Source: an uncultured Amylibacter sp. (GTDB lineage: Bacteria; Pseudomonadota; Alphaproteobacteria; Rhodobacterales; Rhodobacteraceae). Taken from it: a stretch of 42,109 nucleotides of DNA. Under the pieces are notes generated by a model, which searched no databases, was not told the origin of the DNA, and saw only the letters and a list, made by a program, of their open reading frames with translations. Below, piece after piece: positions 27,334 through 36,674 of the stretch. Each line of letters opens with the position of its first letter. The first letter of the stretch is position 1. The position numbers were made by a program, and so were the translations under genes. Location of the stretch: positions 1-42,109 of the forward strand of contig CAJJAY010000037.1 in NCBI GenBank assembly GCA_905182285.1, written 5' to 3'.

Positions 27334-27747
27334 ATGAAATCATTATTCCATATTGCATACCATGTCACCAATCTAAACAAAGCACGCGAATTTTATGGTG
27401 ATTTATTGGGATGTATTGAAGGTCGTTCAACAGACACTTGGGTGGACTTTGATTTCTTTGGCCATCAAATTTCATTGCATATCGGAAAACCCTTTGAAAC
27501 GTCTAACACTGGTAAAGTTGGTGATCACATGGTTCCAATGCCACACATCGGTATTATTCTTTCATTGGAGAACTGGCTTGTTATTGCTCAGCGTTTAGGA
27601 GATGCGAACATAAAATTTGAAATTCCACCAGTTATACGCTTCAAAGACGAGCCTGGGGAACAACGCACAATGTTCTTTCGTGACCCATCCGGAAACCCTA
27701 TTGAAATTAAAGGCTTTAAAAATTTCAAAACAATCTTTGAGGTATAA
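27334..27747 (+). CDS. VOC-superfamily (glyoxalase-fold) protein
   Basis: A 137-aa single-module glyoxalase/dioxygenase-fold protein. FHIAYHVTNLNKAREFYGDLL at the start and FFRDPSGNPIEIKGF at the end are the typical paired beta-alpha-beta-beta-beta motifs. A metal site could use the early His, a His in MPHIGI and the final Glu. The family includes dioxygenases, glyoxalases and binding proteins, and the reaction cannot be assigned. It is followed by DUF952 and pyrD with minimal spacing, so it is probably the first gene of that unit. Confidence 0.85.
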   Translation: MKSLFHIAYHVTNLNKAREFYGDLLGCIEGRSTDTWVDFDFFGHQISLHIGKPFETSNTGKVGDHMVPMPHIGIILSLENWLVIAQRLGDANIKFEIPPVIRFKDEPGEQRTMFFRDPSGNPIEIKGFKNFKTIFEV

Positions 27748-27748
27748 A

Positions 27749-28087
27749 TTGATTATTTACAAAATTTTACGAGCTGAAGAATGGGCCGTCTTGAGAGATA
27801 ACGGCAAATCACAAGGTGCACCAATTGATATAAAAGATGGATACATTCACTTTTCAACTGCTAATACAGTTTCAGAAACTGCAAATAAGTACTTTAAAAA
27901 TGAAGATGACCTCATGTTATTGGCATTTAACGATACAGATTTAGGAAAAAATCTTAAATATGAAAAATCTCGTGGAGGTTTATTATTCCCTCATTTGTAT
28001 GATGAATTGAACTTGGAAGATGCGTTATGGATAAAACCTTTAATAAAAGAAGGTAAATCACACGTATTTCCGGAAGATCTTAAATGA
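27749..28087 (+). CDS. DUF952 family protein
   Basis: A 112-aa protein matching DUF952: it begins LIIYKILRAEEW, has DGYIHFSTANTVSETANKYF and ends LYDELNLEDALWIKPL. The function is unknown; the fold has been compared with glutathione-S-transferase-like or ADP-ribosyl-type folds without proof. The start is TTG 27749, decided by GAGG six bases upstream and by the family N-terminus. A longer in-frame ATG (27617) would lie inside the VOC gene. It overlaps pyrD by four bases (ATGA). Confidence 0.8.
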   Translation: MIIYKILRAEEWAVLRDNGKSQGAPIDIKDGYIHFSTANTVSETANKYFKNEDDLMLLAFNDTDLGKNLKYEKSRGGLLFPHLYDELNLEDALWIKPLIKEGKSHVFPEDLK

Positions 28088-29142
28088 AAATTATAGAAAA
28101 AATTGGTCTAAAAGTATTATATAAAACGGATCCCGAACGTGCACATCATCTAGCAATTAAGGCATTAAAATTTGGTTTAACCCCAAAACCTGGTCTCTAT
28201 ACAAGTGAACGATTAAAGCAAAATATAGCTGGGCTTAATCTGCTTAATCCAATTGGATTAGCTGCAGGATTCGATAAGAATGCAGAAGCCATTAAACCTT
28301 TGTTAAAATCTGGTTTTGGATTTATTGAAGTTGGTGCTGCCACCCCATATCCACAAAAAGGAAACAAAAAACCCCGTTTATTTCGCCTAAATGAAGATCA
28401 AGGATCAATTAATAGATTTGGATTTAATAATGATGGCATGCAAATAATTGCAGAACGTTTATCAAAACGCCCTAAAATTGGTTTAGTTGGGTTAAACTTG
28501 GGTGCAAACAAACATAGCTCCCACCGTGCTATTGATTTTGTAAAAGTTTTAGAAACATGTGGGGAGTTTATTGATTTTGCGACAGTTAATGTATCATCAC
28601 CAAATACAGAAAAGCTTAGAGATTTGCAGGGCGAAAAGGCATTATCAGCATTATTAAAAGGTGTAATAGATACACGAAATAAATTAAAGAAACATATTCC
28701 AATATTTCTTAAAATAGCTCCAGATTTGACAAATGAAGAAATTTCTCAAATTGCCCAAGTTGCCCTACATGCACGCATTGATGCAATTATTGCAACGAAT
28801 ACAACTTTAGACCGAACAAATTTAATTAGTAGAAACCAAAGTCAAGCTGGCGGCTTATCTGGAAAACCATTATTTGAAAAATCAACAAAAGTATTAGCAA
28901 AATTAGCTTACGAACTAGAAGGTAATATTCCCATTATTGGAGTTGGTGGTATAAATTCAGCTGAGACAGCATTCGAAAAAATTCGAGCTGGTGCTTCAGC
29001 AGTACAATTATACACAGCTTTAGTATTTCATGGACTTTCCCTTGGATATGAAATTGCAAAAGGTTTAGATCAAATTCTGGAAGAAAACGGATATGATCAT
29101 ATAAGCCAGGCAATAGGATCAGGAATTAACGACTACCTGTAA
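28084..29142 (+). CDS. pyrD: Dihydroorotate dehydrogenase (quinone), class 2
   Basis: A 352-aa FMN enzyme that oxidises dihydroorotate to orotate with quinone in pyrimidine synthesis, peripheral to the inner membrane. The N-terminal helices (about 1-45), PIGLAAGFDKNAEA, FGFIEVGAATPYPQKGN, VNVSSPNTEKLRDLQG (catalytic Ser region) and GVGGINSAETAFEKI are class 2 hallmarks. GGAAG for its start lies inside DUF952, with an ATGA overlap. It is convergent with the MATE gene eight bases away. Confidence 0.97.
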   Translation: MKIIEKIGLKVLYKTDPERAHHLAIKALKFGLTPKPGLYTSERLKQNIAGLNLLNPIGLAAGFDKNAEAIKPLLKSGFGFIEVGAATPYPQKGNKKPRLFRLNEDQGSINRFGFNNDGMQIIAERLSKRPKIGLVGLNLGANKHSSHRAIDFVKVLETCGEFIDFATVNVSSPNTEKLRDLQGEKALSALLKGVIDTRNKLKKHIPIFLKIAPDLTNEEISQIAQVALHARIDAIIATNTTLDRTNLISRNQSQAGGLSGKPLFEKSTKVLAKLAYELEGNIPIIGVGGINSAETAFEKIRAGASAVQLYTALVFHGLSLGYEIAKGLDQILEENGYDHISQAIGSGINDYL

Positions 29143-29150
29143 AAGTAATA

Positions 29151-30476
29151 TTAAGACTGTGCCAAAGACAATTCAATTTTATTAAACCTAAATCCTAATG
29201 TAACACCACGAGCAATATAAAATATTATTAAAGCTAGCCATAAGCCATGATTTCCATAATTTGGTAATAATATAATCAAACTTAGGATATAGAATACAAA
29301 AGAAATCAACATCATATTCCGCATATCTGCAGTTCTAGTTGCTCCAATAAATATTCCATCAAGCATCCACGAAGCACCACCAACAAGAGGTGCAATAACC
29401 ATCCAAGGTAGATATTTAATAGCAACGTTTTGAATATCTATCGATGTAGTCATATATCTAATTAGTATCTCACCAAACAAGCTGAAGAATATAAATATAC
29501 CAATTACAGTTATAGCACCCCATATTGATGTTAATTTAACAGCTCGTCGAAATGTATTTATTTTTCGTGCACCTACTGCTTTTCCAACTAGAGCTTCTGA
29601 AGCTATCGCAAAACCATCCATTCCATAAGATGATATATGCAAAAATTGAATAAGTATTTGATTTGCTGCTAATGTTTCGTCATTAAATGAAGAACCCAAA
29701 AATATAAAACTAAGTATTGCAGCTTGCAATAAAAGTGTTCGTATTAATATATCACTATTGATAGATGCCATTTTTTTAATACGTGATATATTAAAAATAT
29801 GATGTTTATTTTTCCAAATATTATTTTTAAAAACTTCTTTAGTAAGCCAAAGTGCAATCAAAAATCCAGTCCATTCTGCTATTAGACTAGCATAAGCAAC
29901 ACCAGAAACTCCCATATCAAGCTTAAGAACAAATACGATATCCAACAAAATATTTATACTATTCATGAAAAATTGAATGAAAAATACTGACCTTGTTCTT
30001 TCTTTTGCAATTAACCAACCTGTAATGCCATAAAGCCCTATAACTGCTGGACCACTATAAATTCTAATATGTAAATACTCTTTGGCTAAAGATTTTACTT
30101 CTTTTGAAGCAGGCGATAGCCACAAAGCGCCAGAAAATATTAAAGATTGAAAAAAAATGAATATCAGACCAACTATAAATCCAATAATTAAAGAACGGAT
30201 AAGTAAGGCGTTAGCCTCTAAAATATTTTCTTCCCCAAGTGCTTGAGCCGTCTGGCCTGATACACCCATCCGCAAAAAACCAAAAAGCCAAAATATTGAT
30301 GTTAAAATTATTGCAGCAATACCAACTGCACCTATTGGAATAGCCTCACCCATCTGACCAATAACTGCTGTATCAACCACACCCAAAATTGGCACAGTTG
30401 CATTGGATAGTACCACTGGGATGGCCAGATATAATACACGCTTGTGAGTAACTGCTATTGGTATTATTTTATTCAT
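29151..30476 (-). CDS. MATE-family efflux transporter (DinF-like)
   Basis: A 441-aa transporter with about twelve hydrophobic helices in two MatE halves. The N-terminal pattern LAIPVVLSNATVPILGVVDTAVIG and FLRMGVSGQTAQALG are typical of the DinF branch. It exports drugs or metabolites by Na+ or H+ exchange; the substrate is unknown. GAGAG precedes the ATG at about six bases. It is divergent from the metal exporter, sharing a 102-bp gap that contains a Fur-like palindrome. Confidence 0.9.
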   Translation of the reverse strand: MNKIIPIAVTHKRVLYLAIPVVLSNATVPILGVVDTAVIGQMGEAIPIGAVGIAAIILTSIFWLFGFLRMGVSGQTAQALGEENILEANALLIRSLIIGFIVGLIFIFFQSLIFSGALWLSPASKEVKSLAKEYLHIRIYSGPAVIGLYGITGWLIAKERTRSVFFIQFFMNSINILLDIVFVLKLDMGVSGVAYASLIAEWTGFLIALWLTKEVFKNNIWKNKHHIFNISRIKKMASINSDILIRTLLLQAAILSFIFLGSSFNDETLAANQILIQFLHISSYGMDGFAIASEALVGKAVGARKINTFRRAVKLTSIWGAITVIGIFIFFSLFGEILIRYMTTSIDIQNVAIKYLPWMVIAPLVGGASWMLDGIFIGATRTADMRNMMLISFVFYILSLIILLPNYGNHGLWLALIIFYIARGVTLGFRFNKIELSLAQS

Positions 30477-30553
30477 TTAACACTCTCTATAAAACATAAT
30501 TTGCATAAAAGAATAAAAATAAACAAGGGATCAGATCTTTTAAAATATCTAGT

Positions 30554-30574
30554 TGCGAATAATTATCATTTGCA
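30554..30574. promoter_or_regulatory. Fur/Mur-type palindromic operator candidate
   Basis: A 21-bp imperfect palindrome, outer arms TGC and GCA, with two mismatched pairs. The inner 19-mer (30555-30573) matches the classical Fur box GATAATGATAATCATTATC at 13 of 19 positions by hand. It lies five bases before the first ATG of the metal exporter. Confidence 0.45.
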
Positions 30575-30578
30575 CTAA

Positions 30579-31739
30579 ATGATGCATATGCAAACTGTCA
30601 TATCATCAAACAATGAAAACTTTAAAAGTAATCACAAATTAGGTCCATTTAGAACTAATCGATTATTTTTAATTCTTATTTTATTAATATTATCAATTTT
30701 ACCAAATAATATCGGTTTATATACTCGTAATGCATTAGAAGATGCCTATATTGGCGTATCCGTTTTTGTAGCTGTAACATTAGCATTTTTTTATTTTGCA
30801 GAAAAAATATCAGGCATTGATATTCCTACTTTATTTAAGAAAACAAAATATGCTCAAGTACCACTTGCCTCATTCATGGGGGCTTTACCTGGTTGTGGAG
30901 GTGCTGTTGTTGTAGTTGCAGCTTATTCATCTGGTTCTGTTAGTTTAGGTGCAGTAGTAGCTACATTAACTGCAACTATGGGTGACGCTGCGTTTTTATT
31001 AATCGCAAAGCGTCCTGATGTAGCTATCATTTTGTTACCATTGTCATTTACTGTGGGCATAATTACCGGTTATATTGTTGATATCTTTGATAAAACCAAA
31101 GATGAGATATCATTAAAGCTAACCAGCATAGCTTTAATAAATATAACAAGAAAACGTCGCTTTCTCTATCAAACATATTCAATCATTGTTATTCCAGGAT
31201 TTATATTTGCTACAATGGGGCTGTTTCAATATGAATTTAATGAATTTACTTCAAAATTTATAACAAATATTTCTTACCTAGGAATTTCTATAGGTATGCT
31301 AATTTGGGCTTCATCTAGCATTAAAGCAATGACCAACCCCAATGAAACTACGATTTCTCGTGTGTCAGAGGAAACAAGTTTTATAACAGCGTGGGTAATC
31401 CTAGCGTTTTTATTATTTGAGTATGCTACTAATATTGCAGGATTAGATTTACAATCATGGTTTAATACCATTGGTATTGCAGTACCTATTATAGCTATTT
31501 TAATTGGCTTTATTCCTGGTTGTGGTCCCCAAATCTTAGTAACAACATTCTATATAAATGGATTAATTCCATTTTCTGCACTTATTGGGAATTCAATTGC
31601 AAACGATGGTGATGCTTTATTTCCAGCGATTGCAATTAATCCAAAAGTTGCACTCATTGCAACCATATATAGCTCAATTCCTGCTATAATTGTTGCTTAT
31701 ATTTTCTATTTTTATGCACCAAATTATTTGACACCTTGA
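30579..31739 (+). CDS. Putative 10-TM heavy-metal (manganese) exporter
   Basis: A 386-aa membrane protein of the family annotated as putative 10-TM heavy-metal exporter or putative manganese transporter (PF11449 type, by recall). It shows an internal duplication: GALPGCGGAVVVVAAY (about 106-121) and GFIPGCGPQILVTTFY (about 311-326) place a Pro-Gly-Cys-Gly motif in each half. The cysteine may line the metal path; that is inference. About ten helices are visible. The first ATG (or ATG 30588) has no clear ribosome site. A Fur-like palindrome sits just upstream, and a MerR gene follows 41 bp downstream. Confidence 0.8.
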   Translation: MMHMQTVISSNNENFKSNHKLGPFRTNRLFLILILLILSILPNNIGLYTRNALEDAYIGVSVFVAVTLAFFYFAEKISGIDIPTLFKKTKYAQVPLASFMGALPGCGGAVVVVAAYSSGSVSLGAVVATLTATMGDAAFLLIAKRPDVAIILLPLSFTVGIITGYIVDIFDKTKDEISLKLTSIALINITRKRRFLYQTYSIIVIPGFIFATMGLFQYEFNEFTSKFITNISYLGISIGMLIWASSSIKAMTNPNETTISRVSEETSFITAWVILAFLLFEYATNIAGLDLQSWFNTIGIAVPIIAILIGFIPGCGPQILVTTFYINGLIPFSALIGNSIANDGDALFPAIAINPKVALIATIYSSIPAIIVAYIFYFYAPNYLTP

Positions 31740-31780
31740 ATTTCAACTCAACTATTTTAAGATAAAAATAGAGGTGACCA

Positions 31781-32167
31781 ATGTCAGAAGAAAAATTAAC
31801 GTTAAAAGAGATGTGTGAAGCTTTTGAGGTCACACCAAGAACTCTAAGGTATTATGAATATATAGAATTATTAATTCCTGAAAAAATTGGTAAAAAAAGG
31901 CTCTATGGAAATAAAGAGAAAGCTCTTTTAACACTAATAAAACGTGGGCGTCGCTTTGGGTTTTCCCTTGAAGAAATTCGCCAATGGTTAGCCATGTACA
32001 ATCGTGACAATCAAAACCAGACACAAATTGAAGCTTGGATTAATATGGCTAATAATCAAACAATCGAATTGGAAGAAAGAAAATCAGAAATACAAAAAGC
32101 TATTGATGACATTAAAAATTTAAGAGTAGATGCTGAAAGAGAACTTCGTGCACTTTTAAAAAAATAA
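31781..32167 (+). CDS. MerR-family regulator
   Basis: A 128-aa regulator with the MerR winged-helix (about 6-75; LTLKEMCEAFEVTPRTLRYYE and KKRLYG) and a C-terminal dimerisation coiled coil (about 85-125). It has a single Cys (about position 12) and no C-terminal cysteine or histidine cluster, so it does not look like a classical metal-sensing MerR. AGAGGTG lies at good spacing before the ATG. It follows the metal exporter, but a control link is unproven. A 6-bp hairpin (32182-32200) follows the stop. Confidence 0.88.
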   Translation: MSEEKLTLKEMCEAFEVTPRTLRYYEYIELLIPEKIGKKRLYGNKEKALLTLIKRGRRFGFSLEEIRQWLAMYNRDNQNQTQIEAWINMANNQTIELEERKSEIQKAIDDIKNLRVDAERELRALLKK

Positions 32168-32250
32168 TATCAAAGTTTATAATAATGCAATTAAAGCATT
32201 ACTCAAATCCTATAATCTGTTAATATCAATTTTAAATTGGCAAATATCTA

Positions 32251-33252
32251 ATGACAGCTATTAAAGAATTCGAAAGACTTGAATCTCTAGGTCTATGGCG
32301 TGGCCTAAAGGACTCTCAACGCCGTGAAGTAGTAGTCTCTTTTGGTGAAGCTACATTGGTTTTGAGTGATATAAATAATCGTCCAATTACACATTGGTCA
32401 CTTGCAGCTATAGAAGACGCTGGAAATGGAGAGAACGGTGTAATCTTCACGGTAGATGATCTTGGTGAGGAAACATTAGAAATAGATGATCAAATTATGA
32501 TCTCTGCAATATACAAAATCAAAGCATCAATTGAAGCAAGGCGACCTCATCCAGGGAGGTTGAGATGGTTTCTGGGTGCTGGAATTTTAATATCCTTTCT
32601 TGTGATATCAATATTCTGGCTTCCTAACGCATTAACACAATACGCTTCAAATATTGTGCCTGACTCAAAAGCTGTCGAAATTGGCGAAGTTATCTTAAAA
32701 TCAATTCAGAAAACTACAGGCTCTGTTTGCACTTCGCCACCTGGGGAACGTGCACTAAGAAGGCTAGAAAATCGTGTTATTGGATCCCCATCCAATCGAA
32801 TACGAATAATTGAAATGGGCAACCGTCCTAGCTTACACATTCCAGGAGGAAATATATTAATTAATCATCGGTTAACTATAGATGAACCAAATGCAAACTT
32901 GATTGCTGGATACGCAATACTTGAGCGTGCGATTGAAGATGAGAAATCACCTCTATTCGATTTATTCAAATCTATGGGTTTGAAAAAAACACTTAAATTT
33001 TTAGGGACTGGAGATATAGACAATTCTGATCTTGAATATTTTGCAAATAATCAGTTATTTGGTTCATTATCTGCCCCAAGAGCAGAAACTATAATCGAAT
33101 TATTTACTGTTGCTGAAATCCCTCTCTCAAGATTTGCAAATCATGCAAACCGTATTGATTTAATAGTAAAAGACGACTTAATGAAAGAGCAATATTTACC
33201 TATTTTGGATGATAAAGATTGGTTAAATTTGCAAGAAATCTGTACTAATTAA
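32251..33252 (+). CDS. Membrane-anchored protein with degenerate M48-like domain
   Basis: A 333-aa protein I cannot name firmly. Residues 1-100 are a soluble, probably cytoplasmic domain. One hydrophobic helix lies at 107-127. The C-terminal 200 residues, probably periplasmic, include SLHIPGGNILINHRL (194-208), resembling the (L)PGG strand that precedes the zinc helix in M48 peptidases. Where HExxH would be expected, the sequence reads IAGYAILERA, so zinc binding looks lost. A structural or binding role would follow if so. It overlaps lolD tail-to-tail by four bases. Confidence 0.75.
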   Translation: MTAIKEFERLESLGLWRGLKDSQRREVVVSFGEATLVLSDINNRPITHWSLAAIEDAGNGENGVIFTVDDLGEETLEIDDQIMISAIYKIKASIEARRPHPGRLRWFLGAGILISFLVISIFWLPNALTQYASNIVPDSKAVEIGEVILKSIQKTTGSVCTSPPGERALRRLENRVIGSPSNRIRIIEMGNRPSLHIPGGNILINHRLTIDEPNANLIAGYAILERAIEDEKSPLFDLFKSMGLKKTLKFLGTGDIDNSDLEYFANNQLFGSLSAPRAETIIELFTVAEIPLSRFANHANRIDLIVKDDLMKEQYLPILDDKDWLNLQEICTN

Positions 33253-33929
33253 ACCTCTACTAATTTACCTTTTCTTAACGCAAGCTGTCTATCCATCAGT
33301 TTAGAAAGTTCATAATTGTGTGTTGCTATAACAGCTGACATTCCAGTATTACGGACTAGCTCCATTAATAAATTGAAAACAATCATTGCAGTATCAGGAT
33401 CTAAGTTTCCTGTTGGTTCGTCCGCAAGTAATAATTTAGGTGAATTTACCATCGCCCTACAAAATGCTACCCTTTGCTGTTCTCCACCTGATAATTCATC
33501 AGGGCGATGAAATGCACGATCTTGAAGGTTCACAGATTTTAGAAGTTCCATAGACCTTTGCTTTGCATCAGAAGATCTGGTGCCATTAGCTAGTTGAGGT
33601 AAAGTTAAATTTTCAATTGCACTAAATTCAGGAAGTAAGTGATGGAATTGATATATAAACCCAATATCTTGCCTACGGCACTTCGTACGTTTTTTATCAT
33701 CTAAGTTATTGTAATCAATACCATTAATTATTACTTGTCCATTATCTGAATTGTCCAAAAGACCAGAAATATGCAAAAGTGTTGACTTGCCTGCACCCGA
33801 GGGAGCTATTAGCCCAACAACTTCACCTTTTTTAACTTCTAAATTTACTTGATCTAAAACTGTAATCTGATTTGGCAGACCTCGCCTGTAGATTTTAGTG
33901 ACATTGTTTAATGATAGAGTATTAGTCAT
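33249..33929 (-). CDS. lolD: Lipoprotein-release ABC transporter ATPase LolD
   Basis: A 226-aa ABC ATPase of the LolD/MacB class. Walker A is APSGAGKST, the signature is LSGGEQQRVAFCRA, Walker B is LLLADEPTGNLD, and a switch His lies in ATHNYE. With LolC/E it releases lipoproteins from the inner membrane for transfer to LolA. The start ATG 33929 overlaps the lolC stop by eight bases, the usual coupling; a longer frame from 33965 is unlikely. Confidence 0.95.
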   Translation of the reverse strand: MTNTLSLNNVTKIYRRGLPNQITVLDQVNLEVKKGEVVGLIAPSGAGKSTLLHISGLLDNSDNGQVIINGIDYNNLDDKKRTKCRRQDIGFIYQFHHLLPEFSAIENLTLPQLANGTRSSDAKQRSMELLKSVNLQDRAFHRPDELSGGEQQRVAFCRAMVNSPKLLLADEPTGNLDPDTAMIVFNLLMELVRNTGMSAVIATHNYELSKLMDRQLALRKGKLVEV

Positions 33930-35208
33930 AACGCAATGCCTCAACTGGGCGCATACGAGCTGCACGACGAGCCGGGAAATATGTAATAAAAAAAGTTAAG
34001 CCCAGTGATAGAGCGCAGGCCTTGAATATATCTTGTGTTCGCAATTCTGCAGGTAAACTTGATAATAAATATTTTTCAGCAGTCCATACACCGCCACCTG
34101 AAATATAATTAATAAAGTTAAATATTGGATCAAGGTAAATAACAAAAATACACCCAAAAATAACTCCAAAGATTGTTCCAATAACACCAGTAAATGCTCC
34201 ACAAATAAAGAAAATCCTCAAAATAGAACCTTCTGTTAATCCCATTGTACGCAAGATTCCAATATCGTGACTTTTGTTCTTAACTAACATTATCAGACCT
34301 GAAACAATATTCATTGTTGCAATAAGCACAAGGATGGAGAGAATTATAAACATTATATTATCTTCCATCTGAAGTGCATTTAAAAATCCACCATTTGCAT
34401 CACGCCATGTCCAAATCAATGCCCCATTTGGCAATGAAGATATCAATGCAAATCTTATATCATCAATATTTTCAGGGGCATTCACCATTACTTCAAATTC
34501 GTCAACTCTACCTTCACGATTAAAATAAATTTGAGCATTTTTTAAGGGCATGTATATTCTTGTATTATCAATATCGTATCGACCAACTTGAAATATATAT
34601 ACTATTTCAAAACCACTTATACGTGGACTTGTTCCAAATGCAGTTTTAACACCATCAGGTGATATTAAAGTAATTACATCACCAATCTCTAATCCCAACG
34701 ATCTTGCAACTCCAGATCCAATGGCAATCCCTTTATCAAAGTTTTCAATAGAGCCTTTTGAAAGCTCTGGTGTAGCAATTAATGGTAATTTTTTAATATC
34801 ACTTAATTTTGAACCAAAAACTTCTACACCCTGGTTTTGGCCATTTGCATTAGCCATAACTTGCCCTTTAACAACTGGAGAAACACTTAAAACTCCCTTT
34901 ATTTTGCTAATTTCATTTGTTGTAATATCGTAATTAGAAAAGCCAGAGACTATCACTCCATCATTATTGATATATGGTGAATTATATATGCTAGCATGCG
35001 CATTTGCACCCAGAATAGTATTGACAAATTCTGTTCGAAAACCAGACCTTACTGCAAGCGTTGCTATTAAAGCAAAAACGGCTAATGAAATGCCAATAAG
35101 TGATATCCATGTCATAGCCGATATGCCACCATCAGATCTTTTAGATCGAAGGTAACGAATAGCTATCATCCATTCAAATTTGTTAAATGGTTTAATAAAA
35201 GATATCAT
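33922..35208 (-). CDS. lolC: Lipoprotein-release ABC permease LolC/LolE
   Basis: A 428-aa FtsX-type permease. It has an N-terminal helix (about 30-52), a large periplasmic domain (about 55-275), three C-terminal helices (about 280-300, 325-360, 395-415) and the ending PARRAARMRPVEALRYD, typical of LolC/E. The N-terminus IAIRYLRSKRSDGGISAMTW is conserved. Only one permease gene is present, so it may act as a homodimer or pair with a distant copy. It lies downstream of proS and upstream of lolD. The ribosome site is poor. Confidence 0.94.
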   Translation of the reverse strand: MISFIKPFNKFEWMIAIRYLRSKRSDGGISAMTWISLIGISLAVFALIATLAVRSGFRTEFVNTILGANAHASIYNSPYINNDGVIVSGFSNYDITTNEISKIKGVLSVSPVVKGQVMANANGQNQGVEVFGSKLSDIKKLPLIATPELSKGSIENFDKGIAIGSGVARSLGLEIGDVITLISPDGVKTAFGTSPRISGFEIVYIFQVGRYDIDNTRIYMPLKNAQIYFNREGRVDEFEVMVNAPENIDDIRFALISSLPNGALIWTWRDANGGFLNALQMEDNIMFIILSILVLIATMNIVSGLIMLVKNKSHDIGILRTMGLTEGSILRIFFICGAFTGVIGTIFGVIFGCIFVIYLDPIFNFINYISGGGVWTAEKYLLSSLPAELRTQDIFKACALSLGLTFFITYFPARRAARMRPVEALRYD

Positions 35209-35264
35209 TGAATATTTTTCTTATGTATCAAAAATGTAATATCCTTAAATATAATTTGTAATAA

Positions 35265-36605
35265 TTACGAAAGTCTGGAATAAATTTTTGTTAATTTTTC
35301 CAATGCTAATTCAGGTGTTAATTCTTCACTGACGCCCGTTTTCCGACAAGTCAGTTCCACTACACCATTTTTTAATCCCCGAGGCCCCACTGTTATACGC
35401 CACGGTAAACCGATTAAGTCCATTGACGCAAATTTTGCACCAGCACGTTCTTGTCTATCATCATAGAGTGGATCTATTCCCAAAATGGTTGCAGATTTAT
35501 ACAAATCTTCACATGCTATATCTGCTTGCTCATCACCTTGCTTTAAATTCACTATACCAACTCCAAATGGAGTTACTGCTTCCGGCCATATAATGCCATT
35601 TTCATCATGACTTGCTTCAATAATAGCTCCAACCATACGTGAAACTCCAATTCCATGGCTACCCATATGAACAGGAACTTCACCATCACTTGGAGTACTT
35701 ACTTTTGCACTCATAGAGTCAGAGTATTTAGTACCAAAATAAAATATTTGTCCAACTTCGATTCCACGTGATGTCATCTGGCGTTCTCTTGGTATTTTTG
35801 AGAACAAATCAGCATCGTGCGTTTCATCAGTTCTTGCATAAGGAGTTGTCCATTCTTTGAAGATCGACGCACATTCTTCCCAATTATTATAATCTATTTC
35901 TTTATCACCCAAATGTAAGTCAAGAATGTTGCGATCAAAAAATACTTCAGATTCACCCGTATCAGCTAAAACTAAAAATTCATGTGTATCTTCACCACCG
36001 ATAGGACCACTATCAGCTCGCATAGGAATTGCTTTCATTCCCATTCTTTCATAAGTGCGGAGATAGCTAACCATATGTCTATTGTATGAATGCATTGCTG
36101 AAGCTTTGTCTAAGTCAAAATTGTAACCATCTTTCATTAGAAATTCACGGCCTCTCATTACACCAAACCGAGGTCTAACTTCATCTCGAAACTTCCATTG
36201 AATATGGTACAAAGTCATAGGTAAATCTTTATATGATCTTACACTATTTCGGAAAATATCAGTGATTAATTCTTCATTGGTTGGTCCAAACAACATATCA
36301 CGACCATGCCTGTCAGTAATCCGTAACATCTCTTTTCCATAATCATCATACCTACCTGATTCACGCCATAAATCTGCAGATTGGATTGTTGGCATCAGCA
36401 TTGGATTATGCCCTGCACGGATTTGTTCATCATGAACAATATTTTCTAATTTTCGAAGAACTTTATATCCCATCGGCAACCAAGAATAAATTCCTGATTG
36501 AGCTTGCCTGATCATTCCAGAGCGAAGCATTAAACGATGACTAACAATCTGTGCATCACTTGGGTTTTCTTTTAAAATTGGTAGAAAATATTTACTTAGA
36601 CGCAT
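35265..36605 (-). CDS. proS: Prolyl-tRNA synthetase (short alphaproteobacterial form)
   Basis: A 446-aa class II synthetase that charges tRNA-Pro. It appears to lack the roughly 180-residue editing insert of E. coli ProRS, as is usual in alphaproteobacteria. Motif 1 lies near [21 protein letters not shown], motif 2 includes [23 protein letters not shown] (split here only for description), and motif 3 is [14 protein letters not shown]. The anticodon domain is C-terminal (about 350-446). ATG 36605 is chosen because AAGGA sits upstream at good spacing; an upstream in-frame start adds seven residues. lolC-lolD follow. Confidence 0.97.
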   Translation of the reverse strand: MRLSKYFLPILKENPSDAQIVSHRLMLRSGMIRQAQSGIYSWLPMGYKVLRKLENIVHDEQIRAGHNPMLMPTIQSADLWRESGRYDDYGKEMLRITDRHGRDMLFGPTNEELITDIFRNSVRSYKDLPMTLYHIQWKFRDEVRPRFGVMRGREFLMKDGYNFDLDKASAMHSYNRHMVSYLRTYERMGMKAIPMRADSGPIGGEDTHEFLVLADTGESEVFFDRNILDLHLGDKEIDYNNWEECASIFKEWTTPYARTDETHDADLFSKIPRERQMTSRGIEVGQIFYFGTKYSDSMSAKVSTPSDGEVPVHMGSHGIGVSRMVGAIIEASHDENGIIWPEAVTPFGVGIVNLKQGDEQADIACEDLYKSATILGIDPLYDDRQERAGAKFASMDLIGLPWRITVGPRGLKNGVVELTCRKTGVSEELTPELALEKLTKIYSRLS

Positions 36606-36674
36606 GAGTTGTTCCTTCAAAATCAAACTTAATTTTATCTAGGCTATTGTTAGGTTGCACGCAACACTTCGGTA

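Noticed and set aside
27617-28087. Longer DUF952 protein starting inside the VOC gene
   Set aside because: The first 44 codons translate another gene's sequence out of frame; TTG 27749 has a good ribosome site and fits the family N-terminus.
31781-32167. Mercury-resistance regulator
   Set aside because: The three MerR cysteines and any mer genes are absent.
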